Assembly (NCBI GenBank): GCA_022496805.1
Contig: CM040100.1
Location: 23,899,009-23,963,008 of the forward strand
Source of the DNA: Pohlia nutans
Taxonomy: Eukaryota > Streptophyta > Bryopsida > Bryales > Mniaceae
Direction of reading: 5' to 3'
Length of the DNA: 64,000 bases
Below the pieces are notes generated by a model. The model was given only the letters and a program-made list of their open reading frames with translations. It made no database searches and was not told the DNA's origin. Below are positions 1 to 10,376 of this stretch, one piece after another. Numbering within the stretch: the first letter of the stretch is position 1; each line of letters starts with the position of its first letter. The position numbers and the translations under genes were made by a program.

Positions 1-1064
1 GGACGCCCATTGATCTGAATTGGAACCCAGAGGCAATCAACCTTGAAAATGTAGAATTTGGAGACATCCAAGGAGAAGAAGATGGGAAGGTTTATAAGCA
101 AGGAAGATGGAGCTTATCAGATACATTGGCTTTAATTCAAGCAAAGAGGGTAGATATTGATACATACGGGCCTACAAAAACGCAACGTGTGCAAATGACT
201 ACTTCATCAGTTCGTTGGAAAGCAATGGCCACTGATTTGTGGAGTAAAGGTGTGCATCGCAACCCGCAGCAAATTCAAGACAAATGGGAGCAATTAGCTC
301 CAGATTTCAAGAAGGTTCATGATTATAAGAAGAAAATACCATCCGGTATGCCAAGTTACTTTGCCTTGAGTCCTCAGGAGAAAAAAGACCAACCACGCAA
401 TAGATTTCCTAGAACATCATTGGACCAAGTTCTCTATATCGCCATGCTGGAGTGGTATCCAAAATCTTCACAGTCAGTGGATGCTGGAGGTTTACCAGTA
501 GACAGTGGAACCATTTCAAAAGGTATTTACCATGATTCTTATACTTTATGTTTACCTTTTTGAATATTATAAACATTTGCTAGTCATAAATACTCACATA
601 TCATGAATGAGATTTTTTTACAACATGAATAGAGTTTCTTGCAACACTTATCGTGCATATTGTGTATATTGTTTCTTGTGTTAATATAAGGTGTAATAAA
701 TGTATTCATATTTTTCATAGATGTCAGTGAATCGTCAATCGATTATTCCACCAAAAAGAGGCGCTTATCATTAAAAGCAGCAGATGGTGCATTAGCCTCA
801 ATAGACAAGACAAGAACTGAACTCACACAGGCTATGACTGGAGGACACGATCGTGAGGATCTTCGGCACAAAGAAATTATGGAAATGGAAAAACAAAGAC
901 TACAATCAGAAGAACTTCGTCATCGTGATATGGTGCAACTTGAGCAATCAAGAATTGCTAGTGCTGCAGAGACTAGAAAAGGATACGTGGATGCTCTTTT
1001 GAGCTTGGGGGATGCTATGAAAGCAATTGGAAGTGCTCTGGCGAATAGACATAGTTCTACATGA
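1..1064 (+). CDS. SANT/Myb-like accessory protein of PIF/Harbinger transposon (5' partial, two exons)
   Basis: The frame is open from base 3, so the start lies outside the window. Exon 1 runs to 522 (AAAG then GT at 523-524) and exon 2 from 721 (AG at 719-720) to the stop at 1062-1064; joining them keeps one frame. Exon 1 encodes a trihelix/SANT-like domain beginning GRWSLSDTLALI and continuing with DKWEQLAPDFKKVHDY. Exon 2 starts with a basic KKRRLS stretch that could be a nuclear localisation signal, followed by a charged Glu/Arg/Gln-rich segment likely to form a coiled coil. In PIF/Harbinger elements this second protein binds transposon ends and helps the transposase enter the nucleus; that role is inferred from the family. 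Another possibility is a host trihelix factor, but the adjacent transposase argues against it. Confidence 0.72.
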
Positions 1065-1507
1065 ATATTATAAAGTTATGAACTATATTACATGTATCAC
1101 TAGTTGATTTTTAAATAATTAATGAAAATGGTTGGTTTTTAATATTGATAACAAAATTACCATTTTCATTCTTATTCTTTTGAGTCAAGTCTTATGATAT
1201 TATTTTTTTGAATTTTAAATATTTCAATGTTTGATTTCCTTTTTGTTAAACATTGATTCACCAATGACTTTAATCACTAATTGACATTAATAGATGGATC
1301 GATTTGTTCTGAAAATTAATTTGTAGTGCTTTTTACCATTAGTTGATTTTTTCATTAGTAAGTGATTCTCAAATGTACCATGTATTTTGTGTTCATCTAT
1401 TCAGTTGTTTCACTATGTGGTTTTTATTCATCTTAACAATTGTTTTTCTTACTATATGAAGGGCATGCAATACGGTAGAACCAACACTTTCAGCTGCAGC
1501 TGCAGCG

Positions 1508-2848
1508 ATGGGAGGAGCAAACATAGCTCTTGGCACTATGGTGCAATTGGCAACAAAGGATTTGTTTGATGGAAATTCAAAAAGAAACACACAAACGATA
1601 TCATCTTTGAGGCATTTAAAAAGAAAGAGGATGTCAGATGAAATCCTACCATTCCTTTACTCTATTTTGGAATGTGAATTATTGTTCTATCAAGTTCATG
1701 TTGAAAAAGCTGGGGAGAAGAAAATTTTTGGTTCAGATTATGGCCTTTATTATATTAAGCCACGATCTGTACATTGGTGGGAACAATATTCAAGTGTGGT
1801 AATGCTTGAAGATCCTGACCGCTTTCGTCAAATTTTTCGACTCTCTGTTCCGACATTCCATTATATATGTTGTTTGGTTCATGAAGAAATGCAACGAAAT
1901 CCCCCTCTTGGATTGATTCAAATTACTGGTCGGTTAATGGATGTTCCTAAGCAAGTGGCAATTGCTTTGAGAAGGCTTGCAACCGGTGACACTCATCTCT
2001 CAGTTGGTGAATTATTTGGAGTGGCCGATTCTACATCTGTCAAAATATGCAAGCGTTTTATCAAAGCCTTGTTGAATGCTGCCATTCCGTTGCATTTGAA
2101 GTGGCCACAAGGAGAGGCTCTATCTCATGTGAAACTTGGTTTTGAAAAGCTCCATGGTATACCACAATGTTGTGGTGCTCTTGATTGTTCGCATGTCAAA
2201 TTTGATTTGCCAGCACAGGCAAGATCAACAGATTGGTATGACCGTGATCACAACTATTCGACAATTCTCCAAGCCATTGTGGACCACGAAGCCCGCTTTA
2301 TTGATGTATTTGCAGGTATACCTGGATCAGTACATGACTCTCGTGTTTATTTATTGTCCAATCACTTCAAAGAAGTCATTGCAGGAACTCGATTGAATGG
2401 TCCAACGGTTGAAGTTGAAGGTGTTGATGTGCAAGAGTTGATTGTAGCTGATGCATGATATCTGGGTGACAAGCATGTCCTTGTACCTTGGCCTGGACTA
2501 CGTCTTTCTAGACTATATGATGAATTCAATTTCAAACAATCATCTACACGTATGGTAGTGGAACAAACATTTGGTATTTTGAAAGGAATGTGGAGGATCT
2601 TAAAAACTCCTATGATTAGTCCTGATCTTAAGAGAATTCCTAGTTTGATATTAGGTTGTTGTATACTTCATAATATAGTCATTGATAGAAATGAAGAAAT
2701 CGATGAGTCTATTGTTCTGTGGGGTCATCATGATCAAGGCTACAGACAACAAGTAGTGAGAAATCCACCACAAAATGATGCTGAGCAATTGCAAATGGCA
2801 GTAGCAAAACATGTGTATCAATTGGAAGCACTACGTTTTAATGAATAA
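1508..2848 (+). pseudogene. PIF/Harbinger DDE transposase, interrupted by one TGA
   Basis: A HARBI1-like (DDE_Tnp_4) transposase. The first catalytic Asp is in GALDCSH, the second in PGSVHDSR, and the Glu in VVEQTFGILKG, so all three catalytic residues are present. A TGA at 2456-2458 interrupts the frame exactly where the family has Gly in a GYLGDK-type motif (ADA-stop-YLGDKHVLVPW); one G-to-T change from GGA would explain it. The same frame continues to the stop at 2848. The likely start is the ATG at 1508; the frame upstream is open only to 1457. The protein would cut and join transposon DNA in the nucleus. This copy would give a protein lacking the Glu unless the stop is read through. Confidence 0.85.
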
Positions 2849-3044
2849 ATATTGTTTTGTATCTCATCACAATGTTATGTATTTCAACTTCTATATGTGC
2901 ACTTTTTATTTCTAATGCCTAATTTTATATATATATATATATATTTCTTTTGAAGTGTTATAGGTTTATATGGGAGTGAGATATATAAATCTCAACTTTA
3001 TAATGTTATAGTACATTCTAACATCTACAACATTATAGTTATCC

Positions 3045-3619
3045 TTAACCCCTAAATGTCCTCACCCCTCTCCAAATTCGGCAGTTTTGCAAAGACGCAT
3101 TATAAAATGCTTCTAAAAGGGATATTCTGAACTTGATGTATAAATAAAATTGTACATTATGAATTTTGAATTCTATCCATACAGTTAGATTTTTAATTGC
3201 TATCACCAATTTTTTTGTATATAATTTGAAACTTAAAATTCAAAATTCTTTTGTAAATCAATTACGAATAAGATATTGACAATTTGTGAATAAAATTTGT
3301 TGTGATTGGTTCAAATGTAATACTCTAAGTGTAGTGATTTTTGGAGATTTTTTGGTTGCTTGGTTTTATGAGTTAATTTTTTCAAGTGCACATTTAGACT
3401 AAAATCTTCATTTTTTTTGGTGAATCACTCAACACAAAATGAGGCATGAGAATTTTACAAAGCACCCCCTCTCTAATTGGATGATACATGCATAAAAATA
3501 CCTTCCCATGAAATTTACCATAAAAATTTCATGTTGCAAAAATATCACCATGGATGAGAAAACGGCAAGTGATTCTGTACATCAAGCAGAAAACGCTTGG
3601 TTGGGTAGTTAAGGGTTAA
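3045..3619 (+). mobile_element. TTAA-flanked MITE, family A (copy A1)
   Basis: Begins TTAACCCCTAAATGTCC and ends with GGGTTAA, about 575 bp, with no coding capacity. Five relatives lie at 22377-22945, 23006-23586, 25746-26072, 31498-32330 and 58855-59303, sharing inner blocks such as TACTCTAAGTGTAGTG. The TTAA termini followed by CCC are the hallmark of piggyBac-type elements. The last TTAA (3616-3619) is also the first of the next element. Confidence 0.8.
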
Positions 3620-4079
3620 GTCCATCAAATTTTGAAGAAGATACCATGAATTTTTCTTTGTTATACTCTTATTTCTTCGCTTCAAATAGTTAAAAGGTGT
3701 GAAAGATCTTGGTGCTTTATCATTATTAGGTGTGTAAGAGGTGTGTAAAAGCTTGGTGGTTTTCAAAAGTTTTTAGCACAAGGAAAGGAGCTAAAAAAAC
3801 TTTTGAAATTTTTTGAAGACCACCAAGCTCTTACACACCTCTTACAGATAGATAGAAACTCCGGTCCTCTTTCGAAGGCACGCGTGAATAAAGTGTCCGT
3901 TCGTAATGTCAATGACACATGCCCATAGGACAAAGGGCCATTGGAACAAACACCTCTTACACACCTAATAATGTTAAACCACCAAGATCTTTCACACGTT
4001 TTAGTTATTTGAAGTGAAGAAATAAGAGTATAATAAAGAAAAATTCATAGTATCTTCTTCAAATTTTAATGGACTTTAA
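3616..4079. mobile_element. TTAA-flanked fold-back element (P1) carrying a SINE-like insertion
   Basis: The two ends are inverted copies (TTAAGTCCATCAAATTTTG against the complement of the sequence ending at 4079), and the arms pair over most of the length, for example the TTACACACCTCTTAC block and its complement. The right arm is interrupted at 3846-3949 by the Q1 repeat with target duplication. The ends lack the CCC after TTAA seen in the other families, so assignment to the same superfamily is less certain. Confidence 0.6.
3846..3949 (-). mobile_element. SINE-like short repeat, family Q (copy Q1) with 11-bp TSD
   Basis: A 104-bp segment flanked on both sides by ACACCTCTTAC (3835-3845 and 3950-3960), interrupting the fold-back arm. 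On the minus strand it contains GACATTACGAACGGACACT and TTTATTCACG and ends in a TATCTATCT-type tail. Related copies are at 53411-53518, 56817-56915 and 63426-63461 plus 63785-63808. Size, variable tail and an 11-bp duplication fit a SINE, but I see no clear Pol III A and B boxes. Confidence 0.6.
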
Positions 4080-4447
4080 GGATAACTCCATTGTTTCATA
4101 CTTCAACTCTGTATTTGTCATGTATCAACTATTTATTCATATTTTTTAGTATGATAAAATAATAGAAAACACAATACTCTTGTATCTATTCTACTACCAT
4201 GTTGAACCAAGTTTTTCTTCAAGTATTAACCATTAAAGTACATTTTCTAATTTAGAATAAAGGAGTACTTTTTAGTTTTAATATTGAAATATAGAAGTAA
4301 CTTACGTCCTAAAAATGTAGGTATATACTATTTTTGTCATAGATGATACCTGAAAAGAAAATTCATAAAAAATATTTATTATTAGCAATTCATGGTCAAA
4401 GTAGTTTGAAAATTGAGAAACTAAGCCCCACAGGATTGATTGGTCCT

Positions 4448-4890
4448 TTAACCCCTAAAGCGTTTACGGTGACCAAAATGGTTATGATGATTTTTTAATA
4501 GTTTTGAGTAGGTCCTAATTGGACTTCCTCTTGTTTGAATTTGTTTGATTGTTTTATCAATACATGCAATGATCTTCACTACTGTAGTTCTAGTGATATA
4601 AACCTTGGTCCTATATGAATTTTTATTTTTCACAATATGATTAATTGGATTTGTCATTTTAAACATAACGTTCTTCAACCGTTGTTGGGCCACACCCTTT
4701 GTCTACATTGATGCTACATTGTAAAGTACTAATAAAATAATTCAACTCTCCAACCCTTGTTGCTTGGCCCAACTAAAGTGAGAAAAAATTCTCTGCAATT
4801 CCTCCGATTCCTTGATAGATGCTTGAGATTTGGAGGTGCAATAGTGGGCCTTTAAAGAACGTTATGAACTATGAATCTTTGGTCCTTTAA
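4448..4890 (-). mobile_element. TTAA-flanked MITE, family E (copy E4) with nested MITE
   Basis: Starts TTAACCCCTAAAG and ends at the TTAA 4887-4890. It is the inverted relative of copies at 30858-31114 and 56478-56715, sharing GTAGGTCCTA and CTAGTGATATAAA blocks. It is longer than they are because a 203-bp element (4664-4866) sits inside it. Its last TTAA is the first of the family F element that follows. Confidence 0.7.
4664..4866. mobile_element. Small MITE, family S (copy S1) nested in E4
   Basis: Bounded by CATAACGTTCTT and its complement AAGAACGTTATG, 203 bp, absent from the other two family E copies at this position. A second copy lies at about 32534-32740. Target duplication is not clear because the target is a run of A. 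Confidence 0.65.
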
Positions 4891-5423
4891 CCCTTTCATG
4901 CGCCTGCGTCCAATATTGGACGCTCAACAGATTTTGACAGTTCAAATTCAATCCAAATTGGACAGTTTTCATCCACCAATTTTTTTTCATGATTCTTGTG
5001 CAAGTTGACTATCCTTTGTATGGTTTTGATTTTCAAAATAGATTATTATGATTTTGGGAATAACAACACAAGTGGTTTATGTCAAATTTCATTCTTAGTT
5101 CAAAAAGTGAGACCTTAAAGATGATTTTTTAAAATAAGTAGAATCAAATAATAGAAACCATACCATCTCGTAGTGCATGTTATTCCAATGTCATCACTAT
5201 TTTTTTTTTAACAAACTCCGTTAATTCATGATTTTAATTGATTTTCAAGAGAAAACCTTGCAAAATAAACAAAATAAATATTAAAGAAATATATGATAAA
5301 TTCAACCGTAGAGATGTGATCTTCACATTGACATTTACAACTTTTCTTTGTACATCAACTCCATTTTTGGTTTTCATCAAACATTTTATAACGAATCTTT
5401 GAAAACAATGTTGAACTGGGACC

Positions 5424-6353
5424 TGAACCCCTAAACGTCCACGCATCCAGTTTCTGGATGTTTGTTGGTCAAACCCAATTTTGATCTTGAAGATGACTTT
5501 TGTTGCTAATACACCCAACTAAGAAAATGAATTTTATTAAGTCTAGTTTGTACTCCACTTTTCAAATCTTAAGAATTCCAATTATTGAGTATTTTATTGC
5601 TTGTGCAAGCTTTGTAGCTCAAGGTTTGAATTACACTACATAGGATGTTCACCTTTCGAATTTCAAAATTTAAATAAAAAATTTCTATGGAAAACATATC
5701 ATGTGATTCTCCATTGTAATTTGTACCTGCTCTCAAAAAAATATTAATTTTTTAAAGCTTTTTTGTAATAAAAAATATTTTTTGAAGTATTTGACTTAAA
5801 AACTTGTTAAAAAGGCCGTATTAACCCTTAAACGTCAAAGCAAGCCCCACGGGCTTGTTATAAAGGAATAATCGAGGAAAAAGTTTCATTTCTCAACCAA
5901 ATCAAGCGAGACTTATTGCGTTGGAAAGCTACTGAAAAAGCGAACTAGATTCCAAATTTTCGCCTCATTTGAGAGATTGTGGAATCATTGGTAAGCAATC
6001 AAAGTTATCAAATTGAACAAGTTTTGAGATTGGGGCAGCTGAAGTTCAGCAGTGCCGCAGTGCTACAGTGCTACAGTGCACTGCAGAGCCGTTTTTGCCA
6101 AATTTTTTTTTTATTTTTTTTATTTTTTTTTATTTTTTTTTTTCCCAAAAAAATTTAGATTCCTTCCGGGCTGCCCCATTCAGGCCCTCTTGACGTTTAA
6201 GGGTTAAATCAAAAAAATCTGAAAATTTCAAGACTGATAGGAAACATTCAATTCCATGCATGAAAAATATTACAAAATATATTTTGATAAATCTTGAAGG
6301 CTAAATTGTGTAGTTTGACTTTCCTACAAAGGAGTGGTACGTTTAAGGGTTAA
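5424..6353 (-). mobile_element. TTAA-flanked MITE, family D (copy D2), nested in F2
   Basis: Reverse copy of the uninterrupted element at 30315-30861. The left target site reads TGAA (one base changed) before CCCCTAAACGTCC; the right end is TTTAAGGGTTAA. A 387-bp family C element occupies 5821-6207; removing it restores the length of the intact copy. Confidence 0.8.
5821..6207 (-). mobile_element. TTAA-flanked MITE, family C (copy C1), nested in D2
   Basis: Ends are TTAACCCTTAAACGTC and the complement GACGTTTAAGGGTTAA, a near-perfect 16-bp inverted repeat. It contains long T tracts (6097-6143) and a GCAGTGC-rich stretch. The intact family D copy at 30461-30464 has a single TTAA at the corresponding place, so this insertion duplicated TTAA exactly. 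Relatives: 62188-62537 (complete) and 58184-58514 (truncated). Confidence 0.85.
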
Positions 6354-6361
6354 AGGGTTAA

Positions 6362-7469
6362 GGATTTTGGGATAAAAAGAAACTAGAAATTTAATTTTTG
6401 GCTATTGTATTCGTGAAACAAATTAAACTTTTAGATATATACACTCGGAATTTGAATGGGGACCAAGTGAAAGAAGAGTTTGATGTTCTCTGTGCTTACA
6501 ATGAATATAGAGGGCCAACTGTTGAAGGCCAATGAGTGGGACCAACAGTTTATAAGAAAGAGGAATCAAGAAGTGAAACAGAGTGGGACCATGTCATCAA
6601 GTGAAAACAGAGCCATGAACAAGTGGAGTAACAAGTGAAAACAAAGTGATGACCTTCCAAGCATGTCCACCCCCCTTTCACATGGAAGTGCTAAACTGAA
6701 AAAAGAGTGGCTCTGACCAGGTGGGAGATCACCCAGAGCCGGTCCAGGTTTTCCGAACCCACCCACCACCCACTCACATGGAAGGAGGCCCTTAGTCCCA
6801 ATTCCAAACAAAGTTAAAGATATCTAAACCAAACCAAGAGATATTAAATAAATTCATCTATTATTGCACACAACAAAAAGTACCAATCAGCAAGAGGATA
6901 CTGGAAAGTTGAAGTGGAAGATGAGTGCCCTCAATCACATAATTCCCCTATCAACTTGAAAGACAAAAATGACCATCAACCTTCTAATGATGATGACTCT
7001 CGCAATGGCGTTGATTTCGTCGTTGTGGGGACCTTCTAGTGAGCAACACCAAATTTTGAGAATGAGGAAGCACACCATGACTTTGATGACAAATGTTTGT
7101 ATTCTACAAGTTGTTTATATAATTTTCTACAAATTTGTGTGCATGTGTGCATTGAATTATCTTACACTAACATTAATAAAATCCTTTTATGGTCTTGTAG
7201 TGATAGTTAGTATGCATGAACCTGCATTGAATTTTCTTGTATTAACATTTATTAATTCCTTCTAAGGCCTTTCAATGGAAGAAAAGCAAGCGAGTGATGA
7301 AGGCGCACTTTGGTAGGTGAGTTTGCTTTTAATTTGATTTGTGGATGATCATTGTGCAATATTTGTTTGTTAATGCTCTAAATGTTAATGTTGTTTGTAA
7401 ATGCCATTTGTCATTTGAAATCATCTTGTGAATGAATCAACATTAATACTACAACAACTTTAATGGTTT
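6362..7469. other. Intergenic, no gene recognised
   Basis: AT-rich sequence with scattered short frames and no protein family I can recognise. No terminal repeats were found. Confidence 0.5.
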
Positions 7470-7627
7470 TTAAACCCCTAAATGTCTCGACTTCCATATT
7501 TTGGACGTTTTTTGGGTTGCTTTCACCTTCAAAGAGCTGTAACTTTTTCATACAGTGTTTGGTTTCAATGAAATTTTCCAAAACCCCCCGTTCATGATGT
7601 CTAGTTGGGTGTTTGCTTAGGGATTAA
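7470..7627. mobile_element. Short TTAA-flanked element, family H
   Basis: About 158 bp, starting TTAAACCCCTAAATGTC and ending GCTTAGGGATTAA. The ends match the terminal pattern of the other TTAA families; no second copy in the window. Confidence 0.5.
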
Positions 7628-7689
7628 AGTAACTTTTGAGGGATATGCACCATCTAAAGACGCAAAGTGAAGTGTCAAGTTTCGGGACT

Positions 7690-7940
7690 TTGACCAAAAA
7701 GAGGTCAATAATGTGAAAGCTGATGGAGAACGAAAATCAAGGCATTTGGAAGCGTGGGCCTCCAATGCATTCAACAAATGGTGTGCATTTAAGGGCTATT
7801 CTTTGGAGAGGAATATCGGGGTGATGTTTGAAGCTGAGTACATAACAAGACTTGTTCAGATGTTGTATGAATTCTTACTCCAAGTGCGAGTCCAAATGAC
7901 AAAGGCTGATAGTTTTTATATCCTCCCAACTCGTAAATAA
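7690..7940 (+). pseudogene. Decayed fragment resembling a Crypton/DUF3504-type recombinase N-terminus
   Basis: A frame of about 80 codons encodes HLEAWASNAFNKW followed by LVQMLYEFLLQVR and a degenerate FYILPT. The order (Asn-x-Trp, then a helical Leu/Phe-rich EFLLQVR, then a Pro-Thr) recalls the N-terminal region of Crypton tyrosine recombinases and DUF3504 proteins. No recombinase core follows; the sequence to 8600 has stops in every frame. The identification is weak and rests only on this spacing of residues. Confidence 0.3.
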
Positions 7941-8805
7941 CTCGCAAGTGGTATAAATGATTTAATTTGTCATATTCACGAATTAATTCCTTTTTTTCAT
8001 GGTTATTTTGTTGATCCTTTGTGATGTAATCATATGTTTTTGCAATATACCAAATATCATTTGGACCATTGGCCGCGTTATCAAGACTCAGCAGGAACAA
8101 CGCTACATCATAAATTTGACCTTAGAAATGGCCTTCAATATTATGAAGGATCCTAGGGATGTATGCACATTTTGAAATTAACAATCAAATTTGATTATAT
8201 AGTGATCAATGGATGTCGTTTGTGAAACTGTTGCAACCTTCGGTGTAGTAATTGATTTGTAAGATTTTGATTAAAAGTGATGTATGTTGTACCAAGTACA
8301 AAGTCGTCAAACATGTTAGAACATAAAGTGTGAGACGTTGACTTCTTTCAAAGGAGGCCTTAGGGTAAATGTGTGGAAGAGTGATGTCATGATGCAGGAA
8401 GAAGAGGCGATGGTTGTAGCCGGTGTTGGAGTTTCAATTTCGCATCCAAAGGGGTTTGAATAGTCAATTCGTGTACCTATGCTGCCCGAAACTTGTTCAT
8501 ACATGGCCAACAGGAGCTGCACGAAACATTTGCAAAACAATTCAAACTCAATGTGGATGATTCCAGCGATGAGTATCTCATGTGATTTCCCATTTATAAC
8601 AAGTAGGTAGCATGAACCTATAAGCATGAACCTGCAAGAATGAACCTGTAAGCATAAATCTGGATTTAAAGAATTCCTCCTTTATTATGAACCTCAATGA
8701 ATTGCAATTGGATTTTGGCAAATACCTTAGCTTCCACAGCTTTCTAAAACTTTTAAAATGGATACAGAGCATTGCAATGCAAACGCCTTTGATATATTCC
8801 AAATC

Positions 8806-8835
8806 TAGAGAGGGGTGAGGACGTTTAGGGGTTAA
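8806..8835 (-). repeat. Isolated family A terminus
   Basis: The segment AGAGAGGGGTGAGGACG followed by TTTAGGGGTTAA is the outer end of family A in reverse, but no family A body precedes it. It looks like a leftover end of a deleted element. Positions 7941-8805 hold no gene I can support. Confidence 0.5.
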
Positions 8836-10376
8836 ATGATGGAGTACAACCCGTTTATTTGCAATCTAGAGGTAAGGTGTCAAAAAAAAAAGCCATATCT
8901 AGTTTTTAAAGAGGCTTGTTGGAAAAACTCTCTTAGCAACATGGTTCGAATTTTGATTGAAGGAATGTCAAAGATAGAAGTAAATGGTAGAGTTTTTACC
9001 AACAAGACCCCAAGGCGTATAGACAGAAGCAAAATGGATGAAGCTCAGGTGCCTGCAAAGAAAAGTATGGCTTTAACAATACCAATATAACTTAGTTCCA
9101 AATTGAACCAATGATAAGGTTTGCCAACACATAATTTCATTTACTAGTGGAGTTCCATGTCAGTGACCATGTACACCTATTCCTCTAGATAAAACTTCTC
9201 CAACCTCACTAGATTTTCTTACTAAAACAAAACCATAGATGACTAGTCAAATATTCATGACTAAGGGTATGTTCGCACCTGGCGTTAGCCGGAGATAGGA
9301 CTGCCGGTTGTAGGATAATATCTCGTAGCGTGTTCACACCAAGGTAAGTTAGCAACCGCAGTTCCTACGTGGCCGAGGAGGCGGCAGGAGGATAAGACTG
9401 GCTTTAGCCAAAAAGTAGTAGCTCCCTTTGAGAAAATTCCGCCACTATCTCAAGCTTTTATGTAATTGCAAATCCTCAAAATTCATAGATTTCACTAACG
9501 TAGGTGCGGTGCTATGTAGTCTCCACTTCCGTGGCACATTATGAAAGACCGATGCCCACATTTCGCCCTTGATACCAGGCTATTTCCAAGCAAGTCCTAC
9601 CTTTTGCGCCTGCACAGACTTCGGGCCCCCGAGCATGGAGAAGTGGAATCAACTAATCGAGCAAATAGTACAAATTTGAGTGAGAGGGACGTACCTGAAC
9701 ACTTGCTACCTCGACGCCCTCGTATTAGGTACGATACTGCTCCTCCGTTGTTGTATCTGCATTGCCGGTTTCATGTATTGTTCAGTTTTTAATTTTTTTT
9801 TCTGTGTTGTTTGATCATGCACGTGTTTGTATGAAAGAATTTGTGACCATAAATTTTGATACGTTGCTACTAGTCATTGCCTTTTTTTTCCCACTCTGTG
9901 AAGCACGATCCACGTTTGTCCTGATTCTTCATGAACAGTTTTCCTGCACGTTCAGGAAAGTTGTGGCATTTTTGCTAGCCTGCACGTTTCATTACAGTTG
10001 CTGCATTTTTGCAATAGTTCCCTCCCTCACAGTCTCCCATGCTAGTACAGTGCTCAAAACTGATCGTATAAAACATACTTGTCTTCCTGTAGTGCTCAGA
10101 TTGTTCCGTCCGGTTTGGATTTTCATATTTCATGTCATGAATGGAATTGTTTATTCCCCACAACCCGATGTGCAAGTATCCAAAGTTGTTGACTTCAGCT
10201 GAATTTCAAAGTTTAGGGTCTACGGCATTCCATACAGTTTGTACAGTTTTTGACTTTAGCTGAATTTCGAAATTTAAATTCTACGGCATTCCATACAGTT
10301 GGTACAGTTGAAGAAAATAATTACGAATTAAGGTTTTAATTGAAGGTTTGAATGTTCAGGTACACTTATCTGGGCA

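Larger units (their letters stand above)
1..2870 (+). mobile_element. PIF/Harbinger-type DNA transposon, left end outside window
   Basis: This region holds the two genes expected of a PIF/Harbinger element in the same orientation: a SANT/Myb-like accessory gene (1-1064) and a DDE transposase (1508-2848). The left terminus lies before the window, and I could not identify the right terminal inverted repeat after 2848, so the right boundary is approximate. The transposase carries an in-frame stop, so this copy is probably non-autonomous now. It is a different subfamily from the element at 9265-15519, because gene order and orientation differ. Confidence 0.65.
4887..6361 (-). mobile_element. TTAA-flanked MITE, family F (copy F2), host of two nested elements
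   Basis: Begins TTAACCCTTTCATGCG and ends at TTAA 6358-6361. It is the reverse of the intact copy at 17342-17887 (shared CACTACGAGATGGTATGA and CTCACTTTTTGAACTAAGAATG). Near its right end a family D element (5424-6353) is inserted at a TTAA just inside the terminal repeat, and that element is itself interrupted by family C. Confidence 0.75.
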
